In this document: piece after piece, positions 30,869 through 40,277 of the stretch
How the letters are laid out: each line of letters opens with the position of its first letter
How positions within the stretch are numbered: position 1 is the first letter of the stretch
From: Betaproteobacteria bacterium
GTDB lineage: Bacteria > Pseudomonadota > Gammaproteobacteria > Burkholderiales > Thiobacillaceae
Direction: 5' to 3'
Assembly (NCBI GenBank): GCA_016234655.1
Contig: JACRAU010000004.1
Coordinates: 142,083 to 206,082 of the forward strand
DNA: 64,000 nucleotides
Translations under genes and position numbers: made by a program
Notes under the pieces: model-generated
What the model was told of the DNA's origin: nothing
Database searches by the model: none
The model's input: only the letters and a program-made list of their open reading frames with translations

Positions 30869-33800
30869 AGACCAGCTCGAACAACTCGCCCTCACCTGGT
30901 TCCAGGATTCCGGCTGGGAATACCGCCACGGACCTGACATCGCCCCGGACGGCGATACGCCTGAGCGCGCCGATTACCGGCAGGTGTTGTTGCAAGGGCG
31001 TTTGCATGAAGCACTGTGCCGATTGAACCCGGATGTGCCCGATGCGGTGCTGGAAGAGGTGTTGCACCGGGTCGCCAAGCTGCATCAGCCTTCGATTATT
31101 CAAAGCAACCTCAGCTTTCACGAAGTGCTGCTCGACGGGCTGGCGGTTATTGTCGAGAAGAAAGGCGAGAAGCGCGGCGACCGTGTGCGGCTGATCGATT
31201 TCGAGCATCCGGAACAGAACCAGTTTCTGGTGGTGAACCAGTACACGGTGCAGGGCACCAAGCAGCCGCGCCGGCCGGATCTGGTGTGCTTCATCAACGG
31301 CATTCCCATCGCGGTGATCGAACTCAAGAACCCGGCGACCGAGCAGGCGGATATCTGGTCGGCGTTCAATCAGTTGGAAACCTACAAGGCCGAAATCTCA
31401 GACCTCTTTGTGTTCAACGAGGCGCTGGTGATTTCGGACGGTCTGCATGCGCGCGTGGGTTCGCTGACGGCGGACCGGGAGCGGTTTATGCCCTGGTGCA
31501 CGCTACGCAACGAGAACGACCGGCCGTTGCTGGAGTTCGAGCTGGAGAAAGTGGTGCGCGGCTTCTTTGCGCCCGAACTGCTGCTGGACTATCTGCGCTA
31601 CTTCATCCTGTTCGAGCAGGGCGACGACGGCATCATCAAGAAGATCGCTGGCTATCACCAGTTCCACGCCGTGCGCGAGGCGGTGCGCGCTACGGTGATT
31701 GCGGCCACGCAGCCGCAGGTCGCGTCGAATCAGACAGAAGAAGAGCGCGCCACCTATGGCAAACGGGTGGTGCCCGGCTCGCGCAAGGGCGGCATCGTCT
31801 GGCACACCCAGGGCTCGGGCAAGAGCATTTCCATGGTGTGCTTCACCGGCAAGCTGATGCAGCAGCCGGAGATGCAGAACCCGACGATTGTCGTCGTCAC
31901 CGACCGCAACGATCTGGACGGGCAACTGTTCCAGACCTTTGCCGGTGCGCGATCCCTGTTGAAGGAAATGCCGCAACAGGCAGAAGACCGCGACCAACTG
32001 CGCGAACTGCTTAATGGGCGCCCATCCGGCGGCATCATTTTCACAACGGTGCAAAAGTTCTCGCCCGAGAAAGACGAGGACCAATTCCCGCGTCTGACCG
32101 ATCGGACCAACGTCGTCGTCATCGCCGACGAGGCGCACCGCTCGCAGTACGGCTTTAACGCGGTGCTGGACAAGAAGACGGGCAAATACAAATACGGCTT
32201 CGCCAAGCACCTGCGCGATGCCTTGCCCAACGCGACCTTTGTCGGCTTTACCGGCACGCCGGTGGAGTCCGACGACAAGGACACCCGCGCGGTGTTCGGC
32301 GATTACGTCAGTGTTTACGACATTCAGGACGCGGTGGACGACGGTGCCACCGTGCCGATTTATTACGAAAGCCGTCTGGCGAAGCTGGACATCAACCAGG
32401 CCGAGATCGAACAGCTTAGCGACCAGGTGGAGGAAATCTTCGAGGACGAAGAGAGCCTCGCGCTGCGCGAAGCCGGCAAGACCAGGTGGGCCGCGCTGGA
32501 AAAGCTGGTCGGCGCTGACCCGCGCGTCAAGCAAGTAGCCGCCGACATCGTGCAGCACTTTGAGGCGCGCAATGCGGCAGTGGAAGGCAAGGGCATGATC
32601 GTGGCGATGAGCCGTGAGATTTGCGCTCACCTTTACAACGCCATCGTGGCCCTGCGGCCGGATTGGCACAGCACTGACCCGGCCCAGGGCGCGATCAAGG
32701 TTGTGATGACCGGCTCGGCGGCGGATAAAGAACTCTTGCAGCCCCACATCTACAACGCCACCACCAAGAAGCAACTGGAAAAGCGTTTCAAGAATCCCAA
32801 AGACCCGCTCAAGCTGGTGATCGTGCGCGACATGTGGCTCACCGGCTTCGACGTGCCGTGCCTGCACACCATGTACGTGGACAAGCCCATGCGCGACCAC
32901 AACCTGATGCAGGCCATCGCCCGCGTGAACCGCGTGTTCCGCGACAAGGAAGGCGGCCTGGTGGTGGACTACATCGGCATCGCCACCGAGCTGCGCCGCG
33001 CGCTGAAGACCTACACGGAAAGTCGCGGCAAGGGCCAGCCGACGTTAGATGCCGCCGAGGCACTGGCCAAGCTCAAGGAGCTGATGGAGGTGGCGCGGGG
33101 CCTGTTGCACGGCTTCGACTACGCGGCCTATCGTACCCAGGCCACGGGTTTGCTGCTGCCAGCAGCCAACTACGTGTTGGGGCTGGAAGACGGCAAGAAG
33201 CGCTGGTTCGACGTGGTGCTGGCGATCACGAAGGCTTTCTCGCTCTGCGGCACGCTGGATGACGCGATTGAACTACGCGAAGAAATCGCCTTCTTTCAGG
33301 CCATCAAGAGCGTGATCGCCAAGGCGACGGAGACCGACAAGAAGCTGTCTGAGGACAAGAAGAATGCGGTGCTCAAGCAGATTCTCGACAACGCGGTGGT
33401 TGCAGAGGGGGTCGAGGACATCTTCAAGTTGGCAGGTCTGGATCGACCGGATATTGGAATTCTGTCCGATGCCTTCCTGGAAGAAGTACGCAATTTGCCC
33501 CAGCGCAACTTTGCCGTGGAGCTGCTGCAGAGGCTGCTAAACGATGAGATCAAATCCCGCAGTCGCACCAACGTGATCCTGGAGAAAAAGTTCAGCGACC
33601 GCCTTCTCGCTGCGCTCAACCGATACCGCAGCCGTGCCATCGAAAGCGCGCAGGTCATCGAAGAACTGATCCAAATGGCCAAGGAGTTCCGCGAGGCCGC
33701 CAAGCGCGGAGAAAACCTTGGCCTCAATGAATCGGAGCTGGCTTTCTATGACGCCCTGGCTGACAACGAAAGCGCGGTGCGTGAATTAGGCGACGACATC

Positions 33801-34010
33801 CTGAAAAAGATTGCACACGAACTAACTGACAAGCTGCGCAACAGCACAACGGTAGATTGGCAGAAACGCGAGAGCGTGCGCGCACGTCTGCGCAACCTGG
33901 TTCGCATTACCTTGCGCCGCTACAAGTACCCGCCGGATATGCAGGAAGAGGCGATCCGGCTGGTGCTAGATCAGGCGGAGCGGCTGTCTGATGCGTGGTC
34001 CCATGGCTAA
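30858..34010 (+). CDS. hsdR: Type I restriction-modification restriction subunit
   Basis: GGIVWHTQGSGKSISMVCF, VVTDRNDLDGQLF, VVIADEAHRSQYGF, GFTGTPVES; start inside 3' end of rhuM. Confidence 0.95.
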   Translation: MITEDQLEQLALTWFQDSGWEYRHGPDIAPDGDTPERADYRQVLLQGRLHEALCRLNPDVPDAVLEEVLHRVAKLHQPSIIQSNLSFHEVLLDGLAVIVEKKGEKRGDRVRLIDFEHPEQNQFLVVNQYTVQGTKQPRRPDLVCFINGIPIAVIELKNPATEQADIWSAFNQLETYKAEISDLFVFNEALVISDGLHARVGSLTADRERFMPWCTLRNENDRPLLEFELEKVVRGFFAPELLLDYLRYFILFEQGDDGIIKKIAGYHQFHAVREAVRATVIAATQPQVASNQTEEERATYGKRVVPGSRKGGIVWHTQGSGKSISMVCFTGKLMQQPEMQNPTIVVVTDRNDLDGQLFQTFAGARSLLKEMPQQAEDRDQLRELLNGRPSGGIIFTTVQKFSPEKDEDQFPRLTDRTNVVVIADEAHRSQYGFNAVLDKKTGKYKYGFAKHLRDALPNATFVGFTGTPVESDDKDTRAVFGDYVSVYDIQDAVDDGATVPIYYESRLAKLDINQAEIEQLSDQVEEIFEDEESLALREAGKTRWAALEKLVGADPRVKQVAADIVQHFEARNAAVEGKGMIVAMSREICAHLYNAIVALRPDWHSTDPAQGAIKVVMTGSAADKELLQPHIYNATTKKQLEKRFKNPKDPLKLVIVRDMWLTGFDVPCLHTMYVDKPMRDHNLMQAIARVNRVFRDKEGGLVVDYIGIATELRRALKTYTESRGKGQPTLDAAEALAKLKELMEVARGLLHGFDYAAYRTQATGLLLPAANYVLGLEDGKKRWFDVVLAITKAFSLCGTLDDAIELREEIAFFQAIKSVIAKATETDKKLSEDKKNAVLKQILDNAVVAEGVEDIFKLAGLDRPDIGILSDAFLEEVRNLPQRNFAVELLQRLLNDEIKSRSRTNVILEKKFSDRLLAALNRYRSRAIESAQVIEELIQMAKEFREAAKRGENLGLNESELAFYDALADNESAVRELGDDILKKIAHELTDKLRNSTTVDWQKRESVRARLRNLVRITLRRYKYPPDMQEEAIRLVLDQAERLSDAWSHG

Positions 34011-34188
34011 CATCACCCGTATCTGTGCACCAAACCCAATCTCGGCCAAAATAGTGTTGAACTTATTCCCCACCCCAGCGTCAAGTTAGGTCTGTAGGAT
34101 TCAAGATTCACTAGCGATACTTTTCAGTTGGCCTCTTTTCCCTTGATATTCGATAGATCGGGCATGTTGCCAAAATATGTTTGTAAGT

Positions 34189-34218
34189 ATCCCCCGGCAA
34201 AGCCGGGGGCTTTAATTT
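34189..34218 (+). terminator. Rho-independent terminator after hsdR locus
   Basis: CCCCCGGC-AAA-GCCGGGGGCTTTAATTTT. Confidence 0.8.
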
Positions 34219-34244
34219 TGTGACCTTCCTTAAATGTCAACCGA

Positions 34245-34892
34245 TCAGGCCACGACCAGGCTGCGCAGATACTTGAGCACCGGCAGGGTGGCGGCGCTGT
34301 CCAGCGCGGTGTAGCCGCCGCTGGTCTCTTTGCTCAGGTCGGCGCCGGCCTCGACCAGGCACTTGAGCACGTCCAACTTGCCGGTGGAGGCGGCATAGAC
34401 CGCGCAGGTGACGCCGTTGACGTTCACATTGTCGATATCGGCGCCGCGCTCGATCAGCAGCGCAAGCAGGGCCGGGTCGCCATGCACGCAGGCGAACCAC
34501 AAGGCATGGTGGTCGTCGTCGTTGACGTGGTTGGGGTCGGCGCCCAACGCCAGCAGCTCTTCCAGCAAGGCGCGCTCGCCTTTGAGCGCGGCCAGCATCA
34601 GCGGGGTCATGCCGGTGTCGGTGCGGGCATGGCAGTGGGCCAAGCCTTGCCCGGCGAGCCAGACGGCCAAGGCCGGGCTGGGCTCGGCCTTGGCGCGGGC
34701 CTGGGCGGCATCCCACAGTTGCTTGAATCGGCTGTCCAGCGCGGAGAGTTCCTGGTCGGTCTCCGCCAATCGGGCAAGGCCGGCGCGCGGCGCGAGGCCG
34801 CCGGTTTCCAGTTCGCGTTTCAAGCGCTCGCGCCGGGCATAGACCTCGGCGATGCGGCCTTTGACTTGCTGCATTTCCTGTTCGGTATTCAT
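34245..34892 (-). CDS. Ankyrin-repeat protein in nif region
   Basis: TGMTPLMLAALKGERALLEELLALGADPNHVNDDDHHALWFACVHGDPALLALLIERGADIDNVNVNG. Confidence 0.9.
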   Translation of the reverse strand: MNTEQEMQQVKGRIAEVYARRERLKRELETGGLAPRAGLARLAETDQELSALDSRFKQLWDAAQARAKAEPSPALAVWLAGQGLAHCHARTDTGMTPLMLAALKGERALLEELLALGADPNHVNDDDHHALWFACVHGDPALLALLIERGADIDNVNVNGVTCAVYAASTGKLDVLKCLVEAGADLSKETSGGYTALDSAATLPVLKYLRSLVVA

Positions 34893-34898
34893 AGTCGT

Positions 34899-35375
34899 TC
34901 AGTCCTGTATGCCAGCCGCCAGCGCGGCGACCACCGAGGCGCCGATGCCGTCGCCTGGATCCAGGCTGGTCAAGCTATCCAATATCCGCTCGGCCTCGTC
35001 GTTGTGGCCGCGGCGCAATTCGATGAAGGCCATGGCCTTCATGGTCAGCAGCAGGAAGCTGCCCAGGCGGAAATCGGCGTTGCCGACCATGGCCGGGTTC
35101 CAGACTTGCCAGGCCTCGGGTAGGCCGGCCTGGCGCGCCGCCACGGCCAATCCCTTGACGGCGAAGTCGTGGGCGGCGTCGAAGCTGCGCCGGCGATTGC
35201 AGAATTTGTACAGCACGCGGTAGAGCGGCAGAGCCTCGGGCGCCTGGCTGATCGCGTAATGGAACAGGAATTCGCCGCCGGCCGGATCGGCGATGTGCAG
35301 GGCCATGCCCTGGCGCACCAGGTCTTGCAGGGCCGGTGGCAAGCCCTCGAATTCGTCTTGTTCGGCGTCAGTCAT
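34899..35375 (-). CDS. TPR-like hypothetical protein, nif-associated
   Basis: Coding ORF in operon with ankyrin and SagB-like genes. Confidence 0.65.
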   Translation of the reverse strand: MTDAEQDEFEGLPPALQDLVRQGMALHIADPAGGEFLFHYAISQAPEALPLYRVLYKFCNRRRSFDAAHDFAVKGLAVAARQAGLPEAWQVWNPAMVGNADFRLGSFLLLTMKAMAFIELRRGHNDEAERILDSLTSLDPGDGIGASVVAALAAGIQD

Positions 35376-37101
35376 AGGCCGGCAGCGTGCTCAGGCGCGG
35401 GTCGTCCACCGCCATGCCGATGGCGTAGTGGTAGATCACTTGATAGCGCCGGTCGGCCAGGCCGAGCAGTTCGTGGTCGGCGTCGTCGAAGAAGCAGCCG
35501 ATGCCGGTGCCGCGCCAGCCGGCCGCCTCGGCCTCCAGGGTGGCCGCGTGGCCGAGCATGCCGGCCTCCCAATGCAGGTGGCGATAGGCGACGGCGTCCT
35601 CGGCCAGCGGCCCTTCGAACTCGGCCAGCATCATGAAGGTGAGCGCGCTCTGCGCGGCGATGTCCTGATGGCAGGACACGGTGCGCGCGGTCTTGCCGCA
35701 ACGCGCGGCGACCAGGCGGTAGAGCGGCAGTTCGGCATCGGCCGGCTGCCATTCGAAGTTGCTGCGCAGTGCCTCGCGCAGGGCCGGCACGGCCGCCTCG
35801 CTGCGCGGCAGGATATACAGCCCGTTGACCAGACCCTCGACCCGGTGCACCAGGACGACCGGATGCACCCGCGCCGATCTCGGCCACAAGGACCAGACCG
35901 GTGAGCCACCCGGCAGCAGCGCCGCCAACAAGCGGCGGAACACGGCCAGCGGCATCACCGACTGGCCGTCGAAGGCCTGGGCGCTGCGCCGTTTGAGGAT
36001 GACTTGGGTAGCGGGCAAGGCTACTACCCCCTCCCCCGCAAGCGGGGGAGCACCCTGAAGGGCATAAAGGTTGGGGAGAGGGCATTCTTGAATCGGATCG
36101 ACGATGAGGCTACGCGTAGTCGCGCTACCCTCTCCCCCGGCCCCTCCCCCGCTTGCGCACCCTGAAGGGCATAAAGGGGAGGGGTGAAAGGCGCCGCGCG
36201 TGGCCTCGGCCACTTCGTCGATCACCGGCCAGTGGTACATCGGCTTGGGGTCGAGCAGGCTGGGTGCGCCGCTCCACTCGCCCCACGCCTGCGGCGGCGC
36301 GGCGGTCGCGCTGCCGGGCAGTTCGATGGCGAGCAGCACGTCCGGCTCTTCCGCCTCGACCCCGGCGAAATCGTCGGCCCGGTCCAGGCCCAAGGTGGCG
36401 GCGACCTGCGCCGGGCCGCAGGCCAGGAGGCGCGGGCGCCAGCCGAGCAAGGCGGCGGCGTAGCTCACGGCGGCGAGCACGTGGCCCAGGTCCAACTGGC
36501 AATAGCGGAAGGCGCGCTCGCCGTATTTCCACGCCTCGCGCCAATGGATGGAACTGAGGCCGAGCCAGAGGCCGGGCTGTTCCGACAAATCGCCCTCGCC
36601 CGCCCGCCATTCCAGGCAATGGTGACGGGCTTGGTAGTGGTAGAGCCCGTCGGCCAGGCCCTCGACCCAGTGGGCGATGACGTAGGCCTCGGTCGGATGC
36701 AGGTTGCCCGACGAGGGGTGCGCGCGCAGCGCCCACTTGTCGCCGGCATACGACTTCCAGGCGGTGATGGCGAGGGCCAAGCGCAGCAACGTGCCCAGGT
36801 TTGCCAGGGTCAGCGGCGCGGCCGGCCGCTCGGCGTTCAGCGCGGCCCACGGCACCGGCAGCTCGACCGGCTGGCGCGGCAGGTTGATGTGTTGGGTCCA
36901 ATTCCAGCAGCGGAAAGGATTGGGCTGGGCCTCCCAATCCAGCGCGCCCGGCCCGGCGGCATAGCGGTCCAGCCGGTGCTTGCTGCGCTCGTGATAGGCC
37001 AGGGTCACGGCCAGCGAACCGGCCGCCCGCGCCATTGGATCGTCGCCGGAATCCAGACACACCGCCGCCGCGTTTGCATTCATCGCAGGACTCCTTGCCA
37101 A
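35368..37101 (-). CDS. SagB/ThcOx-like nitroreductase-fold oxidoreductase with internal repeat insertions
   Basis: HPSSGNLHPTEAYVI; second half VILKRRSAQAFDGQSVMPLAVFRRLL; two nitroreductase-like halves. Confidence 0.8.
   Translation of the reverse strand: MARSPAMNANAAAVCLDSGDDPMARAAGSLAVTLAYHERSKHRLDRYAAGPGALDWEAQPNPFRCWNWTQHINLPRQPVELPVPWAALNAERPAAPLTLANLGTLLRLALAITAWKSYAGDKWALRAHPSSGNLHPTEAYVIAHWVEGLADGLYHYQARHHCLEWRAGEGDLSEQPGLWLGLSSIHWREAWKYGERAFRYCQLDLGHVLAAVSYAAALLGWRPRLLACGPAQVAATLGLDRADDFAGVEAEEPDVLLAIELPGSATAAPPQAWGEWSGAPSLLDPKPMYHWPVIDEVAEATRGAFHPSPLCPSGCASGGGAGGEGSATTRSLIVDPIQECPLPNLYALQGAPPLAGEGVVALPATQVILKRRSAQAFDGQSVMPLAVFRRLLAALLPGGSPVWSLWPRSARVHPVVLVHRVEGLVNGLYILPRSEAAVPALREALRSNFEWQPADAELPLYRLVAARCGKTARTVSCHQDIAAQSALTFMMLAEFEGPLAEDAVAYRHLHWEAGMLGHAATLEAEAAGWRGTGIGCFFDDADHELLGLADRRYQVIYHYAIGMAVDDPRLSTLPAYD
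36026..36190. repeat. Two GC-rich palindromic repeats inside the SagB-like gene
   Basis: CCCCTCCCCCGCAAGCGGGGGAGCACCCTGAAGGGCATAAAGG... and CCCTCTCCCCCGGCCCCTCCCCCGCTTGCGCACCCTGAAGGGCATAAAGGGGAGGGG. Confidence 0.85.
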
Positions 37102-37145
37102 GTCTGCCCGGGCCTGGCCATGTCGCTTGGCACACTCATGACGGC

Positions 37146-37430
37146 TTAGGCCGAGGCTTTGCTTTCAGTCTGGTACAACTCTTCCGCCAGGCAACCGATA
37201 GGTTCGGACAAGGTGCCCTCGCCGTCCAGCTCGAAGCGCACCAGGAAGATGTCGGTGTCGGGCTCGGCCTCGGCATGGCCGATGTTGACCACCACGCCGC
37301 GCGCCCCGGCCGGGGCCAGCAACTCGTTGACGAAGCGGCCGGGAATGGCGGCCTCGCCGGTTTCCTCGACGGGGTCGTTGTACAGATCGCCGGCGGCGTA
37401 GACCAGATCGCCCATTTGAATTTGTCCCAT
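37146..37430 (-). CDS. nifZ: NifZ-like nitrogen fixation protein
   Basis: MGQIQMGDLVYAAGDLYNDPVEETGEAAIPGRFVNELLAPAGARGVVVNIGHAE. Confidence 0.7.
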   Translation of the reverse strand: MGQIQMGDLVYAAGDLYNDPVEETGEAAIPGRFVNELLAPAGARGVVVNIGHAEAEPDTDIFLVRFELDGEGTLSEPIGCLAEELYQTESKASA

Positions 37431-37448
37431 CGCAGGCTCCTGAATAAT

Positions 37449-38501
37449 TTAGACGGCAACCGTCGCCAGCGCGGCCGGTTGGGTCACGAAAGAAACCCGG
37501 TCGGCCATCTCGGCGGTCATCTGCACCCGGCCCGCGCCGTCGACCAGCATGACCTGATGCACGCCCATGCGCCGGGCGACATCGACCCAGGCCTCGGGCC
37601 CGGCCACGACCAGGGCGGTGGCGGCGACGTCGGCCAGCGCGGCATCGGGATGGATCACCGTGACCGAGGCGACATGCCGCGCCGGCTGGCCGGTGCGCGG
37701 GTCGATGATGTGCGGATAGCGGCGGCCGCCGAATTCGCGGAAGCGCTCGTAGCTGCCGGAGGTGACCACCGCGCTGCGGCCGCTGACCGCCAAGGCCGCC
37801 AGCACGCCCTGGCCTTGCGGGTGGCGCACCCCGATCCGCCAGGGACTGCCGGCCTTGTCGCCGGACACGGCCAAGTTGCCGCCCAAGTTGACGATGGCGT
37901 TGCCCAGGCCTTGGGCCGCCAATCGGTCCAAGGCGCGGTCGAGCGCGACGCCCTTGGCATAGCCGCCGAGGTCCAGTTGCACGGCCGGGTTGCGGCTGGA
38001 CACGCGTCGGCCGTCGATGACCAGGTCGTCCATGCTCGGCGCCGCCGCGACCAAGGCGGCGATGCGTTCCGCGCGCGGCAGGGCGCCGCTCGGCATCTCG
38101 TCGTGGTGGAAGCCCCACAGGCCGACCAGGCCGCCGATGGCCGGGTTGAACAGGCCGCCGCTCAAGCGCGCGAGTTCGGTCGCCTCGGTCAGCAGCGGCA
38201 GCAGCGAGGGCTCGACGGTATGCGCGGTGCCGGCCGCGAAGGCCGCGTTCAATTCGCACAGGCCGCCCGGCTTCCAGGCATGCCAGGCTTGGTTCTGCCA
38301 TTGGAAGTCGCGGGCTACGGCGGCGATGGCGCTGCGCGCCAAGGTTTGATCGCCATGCTCGACGCCGACATCGACCAGGGTGCCGAAGACGTACATCTCC
38401 TCGCTGGTCACGGTCGCGGCTCGGCCCAGGCCCCAACCCAGGCCGGGCAGCAGGCAGGCACCCAGGCCCAGTTTCAGGAAATCGCGACGGTTAAGCGACA
38501 T
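37449..38501 (-). CDS. ApbE-like FAD:protein FMN transferase, Tat-type signal
   Basis: MSLNRRDFLKLGLGACLLPG; VQLDLGGYAKGVALDRALD; RRYPHIIDPRTGQPARHVASVTVIHPDAALADVAATAL. Confidence 0.9.
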   Translation of the reverse strand: MSLNRRDFLKLGLGACLLPGLGWGLGRAATVTSEEMYVFGTLVDVGVEHGDQTLARSAIAAVARDFQWQNQAWHAWKPGGLCELNAAFAAGTAHTVEPSLLPLLTEATELARLSGGLFNPAIGGLVGLWGFHHDEMPSGALPRAERIAALVAAAPSMDDLVIDGRRVSSRNPAVQLDLGGYAKGVALDRALDRLAAQGLGNAIVNLGGNLAVSGDKAGSPWRIGVRHPQGQGVLAALAVSGRSAVVTSGSYERFREFGGRRYPHIIDPRTGQPARHVASVTVIHPDAALADVAATALVVAGPEAWVDVARRMGVHQVMLVDGAGRVQMTAEMADRVSFVTQPAALATVAV

Positions 38502-38530
38502 GACTCACCTCCAATCGGTTCAAACAAACT

Positions 38531-38953
38531 TCATCCCAGCACCGCGGCATAGGCCCGGCGCAGCAGTTCCATCTCCACCGGCATGCCGCCGATAGCCTCG
38601 GTGATCGCGATGAAGCGGCCGCCCAGCGCCTCGGCCTCGGCGAAGGGCGGGTCGATGGTGTCGATGCTGGTCAGGTAGACCGCGATCGGCCCGGACGGCG
38701 TGTGGACCAGGGCCTCGAACTCGGCCTCGTGCGCCAGACTGCCGGCGGGCAACCCCAGGCGTTGCTCGGCCGCGCGCAGATAGACGTTGGGGTGATGCAC
38801 GACCTGCGGCGCCTCGTCGTCGTTGATGTCGGACAAGGCCGGCAACGGGTCGAACGCGGTCACGCCGTGAGCGAAGCGGAGAAAGCGCACGCGGGCGCTG
38901 GTCTTCTGCTTGTGCACCAGCAGGAGCCGAAGGTCGTCGGGCAGCGCGTTCAT
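38531..38953 (-). CDS. Conserved hypothetical, nif-associated
   Basis: Coding ORF in nif operon context. Confidence 0.55.
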   Translation of the reverse strand: MNALPDDLRLLLVHKQKTSARVRFLRFAHGVTAFDPLPALSDINDDEAPQVVHHPNVYLRAAEQRLGLPAGSLAHEAEFEALVHTPSGPIAVYLTSIDTIDPPFAEAEALGGRFIAITEAIGGMPVEMELLRRAYAAVLG

Positions 38954-38954
38954 A

Positions 38955-39323
38955 TCAAATCATCGGCAACAGCCTGGCCTCGGCCTTGACCGTGGCGCCC
39001 CGGCCCCAGACGGTGACCGCCTCGACGAACCAGCCCGATTTGCTCGGGTGGCGCACGCAGATGTCGTACTCGGCGTAATAGCTGCCGTCGCTGTTGAAGA
39101 TCAGCTTGCCGACCCGCTCGCCCAGGTGGTTGCGCCATATGCCCTCGTAGCCGGGCTGGCCGTTGGCCGGGTCGATCACCGTGGTGATCGCGGCGGCCTC
39201 CAGCCGGATGTCCGGCAGCCGGTCCGCCGCCACGTAGCGGGTCGCCTCGCCGCGCAGGGTCTCCACCAGGCGCCGGGCCATGGCCTCGGTCTCGGCGGGC
39301 AGCAGGCTGGCCACGGCGATCAC
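38955..39323 (-). CDS. Conserved hypothetical, nif-associated (GTG start, overlaps upstream ferredoxin stop)
   Basis: VIAVASLLPAETEAMARRLVETLRGEATRYVAADRLPDIRLEAAAITTVIDPANGQPGYEG... Confidence 0.6.
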   Translation of the reverse strand: MIAVASLLPAETEAMARRLVETLRGEATRYVAADRLPDIRLEAAAITTVIDPANGQPGYEGIWRNHLGERVGKLIFNSDGSYYAEYDICVRHPSKSGWFVEAVTVWGRGATVKAEARLLPMI

Positions 39324-39643
39324 CAGATGTCGGCCGGCACGATCAGCCGCTCGACCGGCTGGCCGCCGAGCAGATGCTCGTCGAAGATCGCGTTGACGTC
39401 GTCCTTGGTCACCCCGCCGTACATCACCCCTTCCGGATAGACCAGGACGCTGGGGCCGCTGCCGCAAGGGCCGAGGCAACCGGTGGCGGTGATGGCCACC
39501 TTGTCGAAGCACTGGCGCTGCTGGAACTGGAAATAGAACTCGTCCAGCACATCGCGGCAACCCTTCTCGGTGCACGAGCTTCTGGGGTGGCCCGGCGGTC
39601 GGGCCTGGGAACAAACGAATACGTGTTTTTCTGGTCTGGGCAT
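39320..39643 (-). CDS. Thioredoxin-like [2Fe-2S] ferredoxin
   Basis: KHVFVCSQARPPGHPRSSCTEKGCRDVL ... TATGCLGPCGSGPSVLVYPEGVMYGGV. Confidence 0.9.
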   Translation of the reverse strand: MPRPEKHVFVCSQARPPGHPRSSCTEKGCRDVLDEFYFQFQQRQCFDKVAITATGCLGPCGSGPSVLVYPEGVMYGGVTKDDVNAIFDEHLLGGQPVERLIVPADIW

Positions 39644-39680
39644 GGTGTTTTCCTAATTAGCTGCAATGTATTGGATGCGT

Positions 39681-39744
39681 TTCCCTCTCCCCCAGCCCCT
39701 CCCCCGCATGCGGGGGAGGGGTGCGCGGCAGCGCGGGAGAGGGC
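39681..39744. repeat. GC-rich palindromic repeat, intergenic
   Basis: CCCTCTCCCCCAGCCCCTCCCCCGCATGCGGGGGAGGGGTGCGCGGCAGCGCGGGAGAGGGCG. Confidence 0.9.
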
Positions 39745-39771
39745 GACTTCAAACAAGTCATACAAGCGAAA

Positions 39772-40062
39772 TCAAACCGCCAGCGGCATGGCCTCGTGGC
39801 TATGACACTGCTTCGGGCAGACCCGGCCGCAGGCGCCGCAGCCGATGCAGTCCAGCGCGTTTTTCAGCGACATGACGCTCATCTGGTCTTCGTCGAGGTC
39901 TTCGTCCAACTCGTCTTCCTCGCGGTCGACTAGCTCGAACACATCGCGCGGGCAGACCTTGTAGCAGCGGCCGCAGCCGATGCAGGTCTTCTGGTTGATG
40001 TCGACCACGAAGGTCGGCGTCCAACTGGCGCCGCCGCGGGTCAATGCGGTATAGGCATCCAT
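39772..40062 (-). CDS. fdxB: Nif-specific ferredoxin III (2x[4Fe-4S])
   Basis: MDAYTALTRGGASWTPTFVVDINQKTCIGCGRCYKVCPRDVFEL ... NALDCIGCGACGRVCPKQCHSHE. Confidence 0.9.
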   Translation of the reverse strand: MDAYTALTRGGASWTPTFVVDINQKTCIGCGRCYKVCPRDVFELVDREEDELDEDLDEDQMSVMSLKNALDCIGCGACGRVCPKQCHSHEAMPLAV

Positions 40063-40277
40063 CACGCACCCCCGTTCTGCACGGCGTTGAGCTTGGCGCT
40101 GGCGTCGGCCCAGGCCTTGCAGGCGTCGTAGGTGGATTGGGCGATGCCCGGAATCTCGTGGTAAGCCGCCGGCAGGCGGTCCTCGACCAGATCGTGCAAC
40201 TGCGAGGCCCATTCGCTGGCCACGCGCTTGAGTTTCTTGACCTCCTTGTCGAGGTCCTTCAGCTCTGCTTCCGTCAT
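40062..40277 (-). CDS. CCE_0567-like nif-associated small protein
   Basis: MTEAELKDLDKEVKKLKRVASEWASQLHDLVEDRLPAAYHEIP. Confidence 0.75.
   Translation of the reverse strand: MTEAELKDLDKEVKKLKRVASEWASQLHDLVEDRLPAAYHEIPGIAQSTYDACKAWADASAKLNAVQNGGA

Noticed and set aside
31503-32900. 465-aa minus-strand ORF opposite hsdR
   Set aside because: Shadow ORF of hsdR.
37090-37145. Possible sigma54 promoter TGGCAAGGAGTCCTGC upstream of the SagB-like gene
   Set aside because: GG to GC spacing is 11 instead of 10 and it overlaps the ribosome-binding region.
37035-38552. 505-aa plus-strand ORF opposite nifZ/apbE genes
   Set aside because: Shadow ORF; composition unlike real protein.
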